Shown here: piece by piece, positions 44,905 through 56,123 of the stretch
Numbering within the stretch: the first letter of the stretch is position 1
Layout of the letters: every line of letters begins with the position of its first letter
Assembly: GCF_033304595.1 (NCBI RefSeq)
Contig: NZ_CP116341.1
Coordinates: 2,213,001-2,277,000, forward strand
DNA: 64,000 nucleotides
Direction: 5' to 3'
DNA from: Sporosarcina jeotgali
Lineage (GTDB): Bacteria > Bacillota > Bacilli > Bacillales_A > Planococcaceae
Translations under genes and position numbers: made by a program
The notes under the pieces: model-generated
The model's database searches: none
The model's input: only the letters and a program-made list of their open reading frames with translations
What the model was told of the DNA's origin: nothing

Positions 44905-46857
44905 TTACTTAGATTCTTCATCCGCATCTTTGGCGTAATTGAACTGAGACGGATCCACTGGCGTAAAATCTTTTGGCGTATAGAATCTTAATAAGTCGCC
45001 ATTCACAACTTTATCGGAAAGCTGCAATTTAAGACTTGCCTCTTTTTTGAGTGCCTCCGCGTCTTCTAATTGACTTTCATCGAGTGGTAATCCGGTTTTA
45101 TTGTCATAAAACTTTTCATGAATTGAATCGATTTCAGGACTGATGAAATCACCGTTTCTGAATGGTACAAGCTCATTATGCTCTTCTGATAACAAATCCG
45201 AACCAAATTGAACATATTCTTTAGAATCAATTCCTAGTAAATGCAGCAAGGTTGGAAGAAGATCTGTCTGTCCGCCGTAAGTGTGCTTGACATCGCCCTT
45301 CATTCCCGGAACGTGTATGAACAATGGGACGCGTTGTAAATTGGCACCTTCATATGGAGTAATTTCTTCTCCCATGACTTTTGCCATCGCTTTATTATGG
45401 TTATGTGAAATACCATAATGATCACCATACAGAACAATCATCGAATTATCATATAACCCTTGTTCTTTTAATTGGTCGAAGGCCTGTTTGATGGCTTCGT
45501 CTGTATAACGCGCTGTTTGGAAATAGTCATCCACACTGGAATCTCCAGTTTCAGCTTTGTTAATGGTTACTAAGTCTTGGTTCATTGTATATGGAAAATG
45601 GTTTCCGACTGTAATAAATTTCGTATAGAATGGCTGCGGTAACGAGCTTAACATACTTTTGGATTGTTCATAGAATGGTTTATCGAGCAAACCATATTCG
45701 GCCATGTCTTCTGGTGAGCTCGTGTCAAAATAACTAGCATCAAAGAAGTGATCGAATCCGAATGATTTATAAACTTCGTTCCGATTCCAGAAGCTTCCTT
45801 TATTCCCGTGGAAGACAGCAGATGAATATCCATAGTCTTTCAAAATTCCAGGCGCTGCTTGGTACGTATTTTGAGCTTTTGTAATGAACGCAGATCCTTG
45901 AGGCAATCCAAATAAAGAATTTTCCAGCATAAATTCTGCATCGGAAGTTTTACCTTGACCTGTTTGGTGGAAGAAGTTATCAAAGTACAAGGTATTTTGA
46001 TCTTTTGCTAATGCATTTAAATAGGGTGTCACTTCTTCACCGTTCAATTTGTAGTCTATAATGAAGTTTTGGAATGACTCCAAGTGTAAATAGATGACGT
46101 TCATTCCTTTTGCAGCACCAAAATAGTCAGCATTTGGTTCAGCATAATTAGACTGAGTATAGTTAAGTACCTCAGATATATCACTGCTGTCCGCTAACGC
46201 TCTCTGGGACGTAGCTTTCATCGTTTCTACTGAGTCATAAATCGAATAGTTGTACATGCCTAGATATTTCACAATATAGTTCCGGTCAAAGCCGCGAGTC
46301 AATAGCTGCGGGCGGTTCGCTTCAGCAAGCCCTAAATTGATGATGGATACGATTAATGCCACCGCAATAATCGTAATTGGTTTTTTATAGCCAATACGAG
46401 TTGTTTGCTTTTGTATTCTTTTCGAGAACCGTAAGTAAACCATTGCGAAAACGTCCACAAAGAACAAGATATCAAAAGGTTTGAGCAGCGTAAGAATACT
46501 GCCGCCTAAATCCCCGAAGTTCTGGGTTTGGAAAAGTGTTGGCAATGTAATGAAATCACTAAAGAATCGGTAATACACAACATTGGCATACAGAAGAATG
46601 GACATGAGTGTGTATATAATAAGCAGTGCTGTATATTTTCTTGTTCCTTTGAATAAAAACGAAATTCCTAGAAACAGCAGTGCCGATCCCAGTGGATTTA
46701 ATAGTAATAGGAAGTGTTGAAGAGGTCCTTCCACACCCAGTTCAAATTGTGTGGATTGTGTGATATAGGTCTTAATCCATAACATCAAAACCGCTACTAA
46801 ATAGATGCCTAAAAAGCCGTTCATAAGAGTACCTTTATGAGTGGTCAGCCTTTTCAT
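44905..46857 (-). CDS. Lipoteichoic acid synthase family protein (LtaS-type)
   Basis: The 650-residue protein has five N-terminal membrane helices (to about 190) and an extracellular sulfatase-like domain. Metal and nucleophile motifs are visible: LHLESFQNF (Glu), HQTGQGKTSDAEF (nucleophile Thr), FHGNKGSFWNRN and LYGDHYG (Asp-His). LtaS polymerises glycerol phosphate from phosphatidylglycerol. Bacillales usually have several paralogues, so LtaS, YfnI, YqgS or YvgJ equivalence is undecided. AAAGGCTGG precedes the ATG. It is monocistronic with a strong terminator. Confidence 0.9.
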   Translation of the reverse strand: MKRLTTHKGTLMNGFLGIYLVAVLMLWIKTYITQSTQFELGVEGPLQHFLLLLNPLGSALLFLGISFLFKGTRKYTALLIIYTLMSILLYANVVYYRFFSDFITLPTLFQTQNFGDLGGSILTLLKPFDILFFVDVFAMVYLRFSKRIQKQTTRIGYKKPITIIAVALIVSIINLGLAEANRPQLLTRGFDRNYIVKYLGMYNYSIYDSVETMKATSQRALADSSDISEVLNYTQSNYAEPNADYFGAAKGMNVIYLHLESFQNFIIDYKLNGEEVTPYLNALAKDQNTLYFDNFFHQTGQGKTSDAEFMLENSLFGLPQGSAFITKAQNTYQAAPGILKDYGYSSAVFHGNKGSFWNRNEVYKSFGFDHFFDASYFDTSSPEDMAEYGLLDKPFYEQSKSMLSSLPQPFYTKFITVGNHFPYTMNQDLVTINKAETGDSSVDDYFQTARYTDEAIKQAFDQLKEQGLYDNSMIVLYGDHYGISHNHNKAMAKVMGEEITPYEGANLQRVPLFIHVPGMKGDVKHTYGGQTDLLPTLLHLLGIDSKEYVQFGSDLLSEEHNELVPFRNGDFISPEIDSIHEKFYDNKTGLPLDESQLEDAEALKKEASLKLQLSDKVVNGDLLRFYTPKDFTPVDPSQFNYAKDADEESK

Positions 46858-47223
46858 TTTTGCACCAGCCTTTCATTTATTTAAATTTATATTTATATTT
46901 GCTAAAATCATTACGTTAACTATCAGAAAAATTTCACTTTAAAGCTTCGGTTTTTCCCGTCGCTATTGAATTTTACTCTCCTTTTACTTCAGTGTCAATT
47001 TTAAAAACCACAAACCTGCACGGTACTAAAGCGTCAAGATTGTTGTTATATTAATGCATTTGGCGCTGAATAACACTTCTCCAATACAAAAGAAAGCAGA
47101 TCCTGGCCGGCATGGCTGAGATTTACTTTCTTTTGTTTACTATGGACGCCGTATGGCTTTTACAGGTTGCTGGGGCTTGGAACTAAATGACCTAGAACTA
47201 AGACAATGTATGTACTTGGGAGT
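46858..47223. other. Intergenic region between ltaS and the ORF at 47224
   Basis: The region is AT-rich near ltaS. It contains the stem ACAAAAGAAAG/CTTTCTTTTGT (47086-47096, 47126-47136) with an inner GGCC/GGCC-like part, which may terminate the short ORF at 47224. No gene was recognised. Confidence 0.5.
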
Positions 47224-47484
47224 TCAATAATCTTCCTTACCACTTTCGGTTTGACTAAAAAAGTCAGCTAGCAGACGGTCGTATAGTTTTGTATTTTTAG
47301 GTACATTAACCCATTCCTTGTTACCGTCAAATTTCATTTGCAGAGCTCCCGTTTCTGTATTTAGCCAGAACCGGTAATTTCCTTCTTTGTATAAGTGTTT
47401 ACTATTCTCTATTTGACTCGCTCCCCATAAATCATATTTTAGGACACCAGCGGGTATAGCGGTTGCCGTATATTTAATAGGCAC
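47224..47484 (-). CDS. Small hypothetical ORF, possibly a remnant
   Basis: The 86 codons encode a polar protein with a beta-rich look (LKYDLWGASQIENSKHLYKEGNYRFWLNTETG). I do not recognise a family. The GTG start has no ribosome site, which suggests a fragment. Just upstream on the same strand is another short frame (47505-47639) that resembles the end of a small helical protein. The pair may be the remains of a two-gene unit between ltaS and ssrA. Confidence 0.4.
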   Translation of the reverse strand: MPIKYTATAIPAGVLKYDLWGASQIENSKHLYKEGNYRFWLNTETGALQMKFDGNKEWVNVPKNTKLYDRLLADFFSQTESGKEDY

Positions 47485-47504
47485 GTTTTTTAGTTAGCGT
47501 TTAT

Positions 47505-47639
47505 TTATAATTCTTCATTAAGTTGCATAACAAAATCCCTAACAAGTTTTAAGTTTTCTGCCGACATACAGTCGATCGATTGCAGCAAGTCTTCCCGATT
47601 CACTTTTGCTAGGCTAACTTCATCACTATCATCACTATA
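47505..47639 (-). pseudogene. Possible remnant of a small helical protein
   Basis: A 44-codon frame ends in REDLLQSIDCMSAENLKLVR followed by DFVMQLNEEL and a TAA stop. The helix pattern recalls the C-terminus of antitoxin-like proteins. No ATG or ribosome site precedes it, and a stop codon bounds it upstream, so it looks truncated. Evidence is thin. Confidence 0.3.
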
Positions 47640-47708
47640 TCATACCAGCAAATTCTCAAATGTTTATGATTTGTAGAGACAGTGCATGCGACGAAGTCAT
47701 GAATCTAC

Positions 47709-47868
47709 TTATGAGCGATTTGGCAAGTTTATGATCACAATTACATGGTTATGATCGGTTTTACATTTTTATGAGCACAATTAATGAGTTAAGAGCGGTT
47801 TCCTTGAGTTATGATCATATTCCGCGATTTATGATCACATTTCCTGTTTTATGAGCGCACGCCTGCTT
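47709..47868. repeat. Repeat array D: eight 20-bp units
   Basis: Eight units of exactly 20 bp start at 47709, 47729, 47749, 47769, 47789, 47809, 47829 and 47849. Seven begin TTATGA[G/T]C and one TTAAGAGC. The G/T order is G T T G G T T G, equal to array B at seven of eight places, although the rest of each unit is unrelated. Confidence 0.97.
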
Positions 47869-47915
47869 GCCTGTAGCCAAACTTCCCTACTACGTTACAA
47901 ACTCCGCCCAAAACA

Positions 47916-47944
47916 AAAACACCATCCACAAGGGATGGTGTTTT
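47916..47944 (-). terminator. Terminator of ssrA, shared hairpin type
   Basis: AAAACACCATCC (47916-47927) pairs with GGATGGTGTTTT (47933-47944). It lies 15 bases after the tmRNA 3' end and 48 bases from array D. Confidence 0.92.
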
Positions 47945-47958
47945 ACCATATTTCACTA

Positions 47959-48314
47959 TGGAGACGGTGGGAGTCGAACCCACGTCCAGAGGCTCTAATA
48001 CGTAAACGTCTACGCGTGTAGTTTTCCTATTTGAGTTCGCGCTGCATTATGCCGGAAGACAGGGCGTCCTGAGCGCTATTTCGGAAATCTCTTCTGGGGA
48101 GCCTCGAAAAGCAGCATCCAGCGTATCCCACTTTAGGTTAGCCCTGCAACGCCACATGGGCGATGGTATTACAAGGCAGATTCAACAGCTTACGCTGCGA
48201 ATGCTAGGTTGTTGTTTGTTTTGCCTGTTATTATTAAGGTCCGTTTCTGACGGAGTCGAGCCTCCGACGCGCAGCTCACGCTTAGACCACCCCTGTCGAA
48301 TCCGTAACGTCCCC
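47959..48314 (-). ncRNA. ssrA: tmRNA (transfer-messenger RNA)
   Basis: The 356-base RNA begins GGGGACGTTACGGATTCGAC and ends GGTTCGACTCCCACCGTCTC plus CA, forming the tRNA-like ends. The internal frame reads GKTNNNLAFAA then TAA after the resume codon, so the added tag is probably (A)GKTNNNLAFAA. tmRNA rescues stalled ribosomes with SmpB, encoded directly upstream (48424-48891). A terminator follows. Confidence 0.97.
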
Positions 48315-48423
48315 GTTAAAGGGATGTCCGGGAAACGTCTGGAGTCATCAGCAGCCTCCTGCTGATGCTAAGACTATCGGAACTGTATTACTATAACTAG
48401 TATACCTCAAAGACCACTGCATA

Positions 48424-48891
48424 TCAATATTGCTGTTTGTCTTTGAACGCCCGCTGCATCTCACGTTTTGCTTCTTTCTCTTTCAAGTCATGCCGTTTGT
48501 CGTATAATTTCTTACCTTTACCGACACCGACGAGGACTTTTGCGAAACCATCTTTGATGTACATCTTTAAAGGAACAATGGCAGTCCCTTTTTCCTTCGT
48601 CTGCCCGATCAGCGTACTAATCTGTTTCTTATGCATCAGCAGTTTACGAGAGCGAACCGGATCATGGTTAAACTGATTGCCTTGTTCGTAGGGACTGATG
48701 TGCATATTGGAGATCCATGCTTCGTTGTTGCGGATGAGTACGAACGCATCTCTCAACTGCACTTTCCCGTTACGGATCGATTTGATTTCTGTACCTTGCA
48801 GTACAATTCCTGCTTCAATTGTTTCTTCGATTGCGAAGTCATAATTGGCTTTCTTGTTGACTGCGAGTACTTTGCCTTTGCCTTTTGCCAT
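48424..48891 (-). CDS. smpB: SsrA-binding protein SmpB
   Basis: The 155-residue protein matches SmpB along its length: [57 protein letters not shown] and the basic tail [20 protein letters not shown]. It binds the tRNA-like part of tmRNA and brings it to stalled ribosomes. ATG 48891 gives the usual MAKGKGK start; the ATG two codons earlier is four bases from GGAGG and is also possible. It lies between rnr and ssrA, the standard order. Confidence 0.97.
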   Translation of the reverse strand: MAKGKGKVLAVNKKANYDFAIEETIEAGIVLQGTEIKSIRNGKVQLRDAFVLIRNNEAWISNMHISPYEQGNQFNHDPVRSRKLLMHKKQISTLIGQTKEKGTAIVPLKMYIKDGFAKVLVGVGKGKKLYDKRHDLKEKEAKREMQRAFKDKQQY

Positions 48892-48938
48892 CGTCATTCA
48901 CCCTCCCGTGAAACCGAATGGCCAGTTGGCAATCCGGT

Positions 48939-51311
48939 TCACTTTCTTTTTCTAGGTTTCTGTTTTTTGTTTTTCTTTGCAACACCTTCGTAGAACTTCT
49001 TCTTCTGACTGCCGCCTGAACTTTTGGCAGCTGGTTTAGCAGAAGAACTTCGTTTTCCGGAATCACTCTTTTGTCCACTGCCTCTTTGTCCATTCCCCTT
49101 CGAATCGCTTGAAGGCTTGTTTCTTGCATGGATCACTTTCGGTGTAGTCTTTCGAGTTCTATGGAACGTTTTCTTCATATCTGCAATTTCGAAGTCAATC
49201 GAAGATTCTTCCGGCTTCACAGCAGTTACTCGTACTGTGACTTCATCCCCAATACGGAATTGCTTGCCTGTATGCTCCCCGATCATCATCAATTGACGGT
49301 CGTCAAAACGATAATAATCGTCTGTCATATAGCTAACGTGAACGAGTCCTTCAATTGTATTCTCAAGCTCCACAAATAATCCGAAATTCGTAACAGAAGA
49401 AATGACGCCATCGAATTCTTCTCCAATTTTATCCAGCATGAATTGCGCTTTCTTCAATGCATCCGTATCGCGTTCTGCATCGACTGCACGGCGCTCCATA
49501 TCGGAAGTGTGCTGTGCGATTTCCGGTAACTCCGCATCCCAATGTGCAATTGTTTTCCCTGATACGTCTTTTTCAAACAGATACGTACGAATCAATCGAT
49601 GTACGATCAAGTCTGGATAGCGACGGATCGGAGACGTGAAGTGTGTATAGAAGTCTGCAGATAAACCAAAGTGGCCGAGACTTTCCTGATAATACTTCGC
49701 CTGCTGCATTGAGCGTAAAAGCATCGTGGAAATAACAGTTTCTTCAGGAAGACCTGAAATGGACTCTGTAATTTCTTGCAGCGCTCGTGGATGTACTTTG
49801 TTGCCGGCACCTTTAACGACGATTCCGAAGTTGGTCAGGAACTCAAACAACCGCTGGAGCTTCTCAGGTTTCGGGTCTTCGTGAATTCGGTACATGAACG
49901 GTACTTGCATCCAGTGGAAATGCTCGGCAACCGTTTCGTTCGCTGCAAGCATGAACTCTTCAATCATTCGTTCAGCAACTGTACGTTCAATAATCTTAAT
50001 CTCTGTTGGCCAGCCTTCACCATCCACCAACACTTTCGACTCTTTGAAATCGAAGTCAATGGCACCGCGATCGCCACGCTTTTGACGTAGGATCTTTGCA
50101 AGCTCTGCCATATCAGTCAACATCGGAACGATTTCCGAGTACTTCGCACGCAGTTCTTCATCCAATTGATCTACAATTTGAAAGACATCCTGGTACGTCA
50201 TCCGATAATCGGAATTAATGACACTTGGATAAATTTCGTGATGCGTCACTTTCCCGTATCCGTCGATCGTCATTTCACACGTGAGTGTTAACCGATCCAC
50301 GTCAGGGTGCAGCGAACAGATTCCGTTTGACAGTTTATGCGGCAGCATCGGAATCACGCGGTCCGTTAAGTAGACACTCGTTCCACGGTCATAGGCTTCT
50401 GCATCCAGTGGGGTATTCTCTTCGACATAATGACTCACATCGGAAATGTGAACAGACAGCGTATGCGTCCCATCCGCGTTTTTCACGAGTGAAATCGCGT
50501 CATCCAAATCCTTCGCATCTGCACCATCAATTGTTATTGTCAGTACATCTCGTAAGTCTTTGCGTTTGAACAGATCCGCTTCCTGGATTTCTGCAGGAAT
50601 TTTGTCCGTCTGCTGAAGTACTTCTGGTGGAAACTCGATTTCAATTCCATGTTTGTGGATGATTGAAAGGATATCGACTCCAGGATCGTTTTTGTGACCG
50701 AGAATCTGGACAACCATTCCTGTCGCAGATTTCATATCACTTGGAAACTCAGTGATTTCCGCTACGACTTTATGGCCTTCAATCGCACCTAGGTTATTTC
50801 CTTTTGCAATGAAGATATCCATAGGCAGCTTTTTATCATCCGGAATGACAAAACCGAATCCTCGATTGTCTTGGTACGTACCGACTACTTTCGTCGTTTT
50901 ACGTTCAGCGATCCGAATGATAGCGCCTTCGCGACGATCTCCGAAAGAGCTATTCGCCACTCGTACTAATACGATATCACCGTTCATCGCACCATTGACT
51001 TCAGTTGGCGGAATGAAAATATCATCCATTCCTTCAGTTTCCGGTGTTACAAATCCAAACCCTTTTGCATGTCCGATGAATTTTCCGCGTACTAAATTCA
51101 TCCGTTCAGGAACGCCATAGCGATTCGTTCTTGAGCGAATAATGAGTCCTTTTTGTTCCAAATGGACAAGCATTTTCACTAACTCTTTAAATTCTGCAGC
51201 TTGCTCCATACCGAGTAATTCTTGGATTTCCTGTACGGTAAGGGGCTTATAAGAATCATCTTTCATCGTTGAAAGAATTTTTTGTTCCAATTCTTTTTCA
51301 AAAGTATCCAA
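48939..51311 (-). CDS. rnr: Ribonuclease R
   Basis: The 790-residue exoribonuclease has an N-terminal winged helix, two cold-shock domains, the RNB catalytic domain ([16 protein letters not shown] with the metal-binding Asp residues, about 269-284) and an S1 domain near 635-715. A basic Lys/Ser/Arg-rich tail follows. It degrades structured RNA and, in other bacteria, works with tmRNA in clearing defective messages, which fits its position next to smpB-ssrA. A TTG start follows AAGGAGGG at seven bases. Confidence 0.96.
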   Translation of the reverse strand: MDTFEKELEQKILSTMKDDSYKPLTVQEIQELLGMEQAAEFKELVKMLVHLEQKGLIIRSRTNRYGVPERMNLVRGKFIGHAKGFGFVTPETEGMDDIFIPPTEVNGAMNGDIVLVRVANSSFGDRREGAIIRIAERKTTKVVGTYQDNRGFGFVIPDDKKLPMDIFIAKGNNLGAIEGHKVVAEITEFPSDMKSATGMVVQILGHKNDPGVDILSIIHKHGIEIEFPPEVLQQTDKIPAEIQEADLFKRKDLRDVLTITIDGADAKDLDDAISLVKNADGTHTLSVHISDVSHYVEENTPLDAEAYDRGTSVYLTDRVIPMLPHKLSNGICSLHPDVDRLTLTCEMTIDGYGKVTHHEIYPSVINSDYRMTYQDVFQIVDQLDEELRAKYSEIVPMLTDMAELAKILRQKRGDRGAIDFDFKESKVLVDGEGWPTEIKIIERTVAERMIEEFMLAANETVAEHFHWMQVPFMYRIHEDPKPEKLQRLFEFLTNFGIVVKGAGNKVHPRALQEITESISGLPEETVISTMLLRSMQQAKYYQESLGHFGLSADFYTHFTSPIRRYPDLIVHRLIRTYLFEKDVSGKTIAHWDAELPEIAQHTSDMERRAVDAERDTDALKKAQFMLDKIGEEFDGVISSVTNFGLFVELENTIEGLVHVSYMTDDYYRFDDRQLMMIGEHTGKQFRIGDEVTVRVTAVKPEESSIDFEIADMKKTFHRTRKTTPKVIHARNKPSSDSKGNGQRGSGQKSDSGKRSSSAKPAAKSSGGSQKKKFYEGVAKKNKKQKPRKRK

Positions 51312-51357
51312 CTCTCATCCCTCCTTGTCTAGTTAGTATTGCCTGATTTGGGGTTCA

Positions 51358-52104
51358 TTAATCTTCCCAATCAAGTGACTCCAAAAACTCGAAAATTTCT
51401 TCGTGAAGTTCATTTTTCTCAGGACCTAACGTAATTACATGTTTCGATTTCTCGTATAGGGAAATTTTCTTATCTGTGGACTCTGCGTTATCATAGATGA
51501 TTTGTCCTGAATCCGGGTCAATCACTTCATCATGAGTGGACTGAACGACAAGTAACGGCGCATAAATCGTGTCCACTTCAGCTCTCACGTTCTCGATCAG
51601 CTTCTGAAGATCGGTTAGCGATGGCATCGATTTTTCACGAAGTGCCGCCACTTCCGCATCGATGATTTCTTCGTCTTTGCCTTCGAGCTTTTTATATTCG
51701 CGGGCGTAATGGAGCACCCCTTCATACATCTGATCTAACGAACGCATCGACATCGGTGCATTCATCGTAACAATCCCCAGTACAGGACGCTCAGCACCTA
51801 ATTTCAGCGAAAATACGCCGCCTAATGATAAACCGGCTACTGCAATTTGGTTGAATCCAGCGTCTTTTAACTGATCATATGCTTGAATGACGTCTGGCCA
51901 CCAGTCGTCAGGTCCAGTTGTTATAAGTTCTTCTGCAGGACCGCCATGCCCTTTATAATGCGGTGCAAGGGAAGTATATCCTTTTTTCTCCAAAAAACGG
52001 CCAATCATTCGTACGTCTGCAGATGTTCCTGTAAATCCATGCAGTAAAAGCACTGCTCGCTTTCCATGTTCAAAAAAGAAAGGCTTTGCATGAGAAACTT
52101 TCAT
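51358..52104 (-). CDS. est: Carboxylesterase (Est30/YvaK family)
   Basis: The 248-residue alpha/beta hydrolase has the oxyanion loop LLHGFTGT (20-27), the nucleophile Ser93 in GLSLGG, the acid Asp in STHDEVIDP near 193 and the His in SKHVITLG near 223. This is the Est30-type carboxylesterase acting on short-chain esters. GGAGG precedes the ATG. A strong hairpin separates it from secG, but it lies only 46 bases before rnr and may be co-transcribed with it. Confidence 0.92.
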   Translation of the reverse strand: MKVSHAKPFFFEHGKRAVLLLHGFTGTSADVRMIGRFLEKKGYTSLAPHYKGHGGPAEELITTGPDDWWPDVIQAYDQLKDAGFNQIAVAGLSLGGVFSLKLGAERPVLGIVTMNAPMSMRSLDQMYEGVLHYAREYKKLEGKDEEIIDAEVAALREKSMPSLTDLQKLIENVRAEVDTIYAPLLVVQSTHDEVIDPDSGQIIYDNAESTDKKISLYEKSKHVITLGPEKNELHEEIFEFLESLDWED

Positions 52105-52149
52105 GCGACTTAACCTCCAATCATTACCATGCCAGTTTTGAATAAAAAA

Positions 52150-52173
52150 GCCTGGCCGTACAGATGGCCAGGC
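52150..52173 (-). terminator. Terminator of secG
   Basis: GCCTGGCC (52150-52157) pairs with GGCCAGGC (52166-52173), followed on the minus strand by TTTTTTATTC. Confidence 0.9.
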
Positions 52174-52188
52174 GGAAATTGCTTCTTT

Positions 52189-52416
52189 TTATATTTTCAC
52201 GATCGCAATCGCCAGTGCAAAGAACAGCACGGAAAGTACAATTGTAACGCGCTGCAAGACTAGGTCCAGACCGCGTGCCTTTTGTTTGCCAAATAACTGT
52301 TCAGCACCACCGGAGATGGCTCCTGACAGTCCTGCACTCTTCCCTGATTGCAGTAAGACAACGACAATTAGTGAAAGTGAGACAATCACGAGCAATGTCA
52401 TTAATAACGCGTGCAT
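52189..52416 (-). CDS. secG: Protein translocase subunit SecG
   Basis: The 75-residue protein has two membrane helices (about 3-22 and 54-73) joined by a glycine-rich loop with [21 protein letters not shown], the SecG signature. It supports SecYE-mediated export. CAGGAGGTGG precedes the ATG. It lies between eno and est and has its own terminator, as in B. subtilis. Confidence 0.95.
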   Translation of the reverse strand: MHALLMTLLVIVSLSLIVVVLLQSGKSAGLSGAISGGAEQLFGKQKARGLDLVLQRVTIVLSVLFFALAIAIVKI

Positions 52417-52476
52417 AATGTTCCACCTCCTGAAACAAAACTCAACTACCTTAACAGTTTACCAAACTCTAGCAAT

Positions 52477-52508
52477 AGAGACAACCGCTGATTACAGCAG
52501 TTGTCTCT
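52477..52508 (-). terminator. Terminator of the pgk-tpiA-gpmI-eno operon
   Basis: AGAGACAACCGCTG (52477-52490) pairs with CAGCAGTTGTCTCT (52495-52508), one mismatch, just after eno; the following T-run is weak. Confidence 0.7.
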
Positions 52509-52520
52509 AATTTCTGCTTA

Positions 52521-53834
<1,314 letters not shown>

Positions 53835-55355
53835 TTAAAATAATGGCGTTCCTGTCATCTCTTCTGGCTGTTTGATACCTAGCAATTTTAACATGGTTGG
53901 TGCAAGATCAGCGAGAATACCGCCTTCTCTTAGTGTAACACCGTCTTTCGTGACAATTACCGGCACTGGATTTGTTGTGTGCGCAGTCATGGGTGCACCT
54001 TCAATGGTCATGACTTCGTCAGCATTCCCGTGGTCCGCTGTAATAATCGCTGCGCCGCCTTTAGCAAGCAGCACGTCGAGAATACGTCCAACACATTCGT
54101 CCGTTGTCTCAACAGCTTTCACTGTCGGCTCGAGCATTCCGCTATGGCCAACCATGTCTGGATTCGCCAGATTAAGAATGAACGCATCGATTTGGTCCTC
54201 TTGTATTTCTTTGATCAACGCATCTGTTACTTCATATGCACTCATTTCAGGTTTCAAATCGTATGTGGCAACTTTAGGTGAGGGGATTAAAATTCTTTTC
54301 TCGCCATCAAATTCTTCCTCTCGTCCGCCACTCATGAAAAACGTTACATGAGGATATTTTTCAGTTTCTGCAATACGAAGCTGACGAATATTGTTCTGAG
54401 AAAGGACTTCACCAATTGTATTTTTCAAATCCTGTTTGGCAAATACAACTTGAGAAGCGACTTCAGCACTGTAATCTGTAAAAGTAACAAATTTCAAATC
54501 TGTATAGTTCTTCGCTGCAAATCCGTCAAATCCATTTTGAGTGAACGCACGGGATAACTGAATCGCGCGGTCAGGTCGGAAATTGAAAAATACAGCAGAG
54601 TCTCCCTCGGAAATCTTGACTGGAGCCTGTCCTTCTGGTTGAACAATAAACGGCACAACGAATTCGTCTGTCACACCCGCCTCGTAAGAAGCTTGGACAC
54701 CTTCTTCGGCAGATGCATATACAGGTCCTTCTCCATTTACCATGACATCATACGCAAGTTTGACGCGATCCCAGCGTTTGTCACGATCCATCGCATAGTA
54801 GCGGCCGGATATTGACGCCAGCTGTCCTACACCAACCGATTTCATGACTTCTTCTGTCCGTTCAATATACGTCAATGCTGTTTTCGGACCGACATCTCTT
54901 CCGTCTAAAAACGCATGAACGTATACATCACGGATGCCATTCATTTCAGCAAGGCGCAGCAAGGCAAACAAATGCTCATAATGACTGTGGACACCGCCAT
55001 CTGACAGTAACCCCATTAAATGCAGTGCGCCGTTATTCGCTTTTGCGTGCTCGACAGCTGCGAGCAGCGCTTCGTTTTGGAAAAAGTCGTTTTCACGAAT
55101 CGATTTGTTAACCCGAGTAAGACTCTGGTACACGATCCGTCCTGCTCCGATGTTCAAGTGACCCACTTCAGAGTTCCCCATTTGCCCCTCAGGCAACCCG
55201 ACTGCTTCCCCGGACGCTGTTAGCGTAGCGTGCGGATAAGCATTCCAGAGTCGCTCATAGTTTGGTTTTTTCGCATGCGCAACAGCGTTTCCGGAAGTTT
55301 CTGAGCGCAGTCCAAAACCGTCCATAATGATGAGGCCAACAGGTCCTTTAGACAT
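53835..55355 (-). CDS. gpmI: 2,3-bisphosphoglycerate-independent phosphoglycerate mutase
   Basis: The 506-residue enzyme has the alkaline phosphatase-like metal site motifs LIIMDGFG (8-15), [14 protein letters not shown] with the nucleophile Ser near 62, [14 protein letters not shown] and [14 protein letters not shown] [10 protein letters not shown] near 440. It interconverts 3- and 2-phosphoglycerate using manganese, the form used by spore formers. The start overlaps the end of tpiA by eight bases. Confidence 0.97.
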   Translation of the reverse strand: MSKGPVGLIIMDGFGLRSETSGNAVAHAKKPNYERLWNAYPHATLTASGEAVGLPEGQMGNSEVGHLNIGAGRIVYQSLTRVNKSIRENDFFQNEALLAAVEHAKANNGALHLMGLLSDGGVHSHYEHLFALLRLAEMNGIRDVYVHAFLDGRDVGPKTALTYIERTEEVMKSVGVGQLASISGRYYAMDRDKRWDRVKLAYDVMVNGEGPVYASAEEGVQASYEAGVTDEFVVPFIVQPEGQAPVKISEGDSAVFFNFRPDRAIQLSRAFTQNGFDGFAAKNYTDLKFVTFTDYSAEVASQVVFAKQDLKNTIGEVLSQNNIRQLRIAETEKYPHVTFFMSGGREEEFDGEKRILIPSPKVATYDLKPEMSAYEVTDALIKEIQEDQIDAFILNLANPDMVGHSGMLEPTVKAVETTDECVGRILDVLLAKGGAAIITADHGNADEVMTIEGAPMTAHTTNPVPVIVTKDGVTLREGGILADLAPTMLKLLGIKQPEEMTGTPLF

Positions 55356-56109
55356 TCGCTCCAGCCTCCGCGAGTGCGGCGAACGATTCCGGATCGAGAC
55401 TTGCCCCGCCGACTAATGCTCCATCGATATCACTCATCGATAATAGTTCTTTAATATTGCCAGGTTTTACACTGCCGCCGTATTGAATACGGATTGACTG
55501 TGCTGCGGATTCTGAATATAACTCTGCAAGGACTTCTCGAATCTGCCCGCATACTTCATTCGCATCTTCAGCAGTTGCAGTGCGCCCAGTGCCAATCGCC
55601 CAGATCGGTTCATACGCCACGATTGCTGAAGAAGCATCCGTTTCACTTATTCCCGCAAACGCTTTCTTTACCTGTTCCGATACGATTGCAGCAGTCGCGT
55701 TATCTTCACGCTGTTCCAATGACTCACCTACACAAACAATTGGTGTGAGGTTATGCTCAAACGCTGATTTTACTTTTCGGTTCACAGACTCATCTGTTTC
55801 GTTAAAATATTGTCTCCGCTCAGAATGTCCAAGGATTACAAATTCAACACCTACACTTTTCAGCATAGTCGGACTGATTTCACCTGTGAATGCTCCTTCA
55901 ACCTCTTCATGCATCGTTTGTGCACCAATCTGAACCGGTAATTCTTTGGATTTTTCCACAAGAGCAGCTAGATAAGGTGCTGGCGGACAAATGACTGTAT
56001 CTGCTTTGTCCGTTGCTTTCAGCTTTCCAGCAAGTGCATCCACGAATGCCACTGCTTCATCTGACGTTTTGTACATCTTCCAGTTTCCTGCGATAATTGG
56101 TTTTCTCAT
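55348..56109 (-). CDS. tpiA: Triosephosphate isomerase
   Basis: The 253-residue TIM barrel has NWKMYK (8-13) with the catalytic Lys, the His in ILGHSERR near 95, the Glu in [11 protein letters not shown] near 167 and the phosphate loop IQYGGSVKP. It interconverts dihydroxyacetone phosphate and glyceraldehyde 3-phosphate. GGAGGAACC precedes the ATG. It lies 14 bases after pgk. Confidence 0.98.
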   Translation of the reverse strand: MRKPIIAGNWKMYKTSDEAVAFVDALAGKLKATDKADTVICPPAPYLAALVEKSKELPVQIGAQTMHEEVEGAFTGEISPTMLKSVGVEFVILGHSERRQYFNETDESVNRKVKSAFEHNLTPIVCVGESLEQREDNATAAIVSEQVKKAFAGISETDASSAIVAYEPIWAIGTGRTATAEDANEVCGQIREVLAELYSESAAQSIRIQYGGSVKPGNIKELLSMSDIDGALVGGASLDPESFAALAEAGANV

Positions 56110-56123
56110 GAGTAGGTTCCTCC

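Noticed and set aside
39624..47868. CRISPR array
   Set aside because: Units are only 20-21 bp in total, with no 25-35 bp repeats and spacers of equal size, and no cas genes are near.
48156..48365. Open frame across the tmRNA on the plus strand
   Set aside because: The whole stretch is explained by ssrA on the minus strand.
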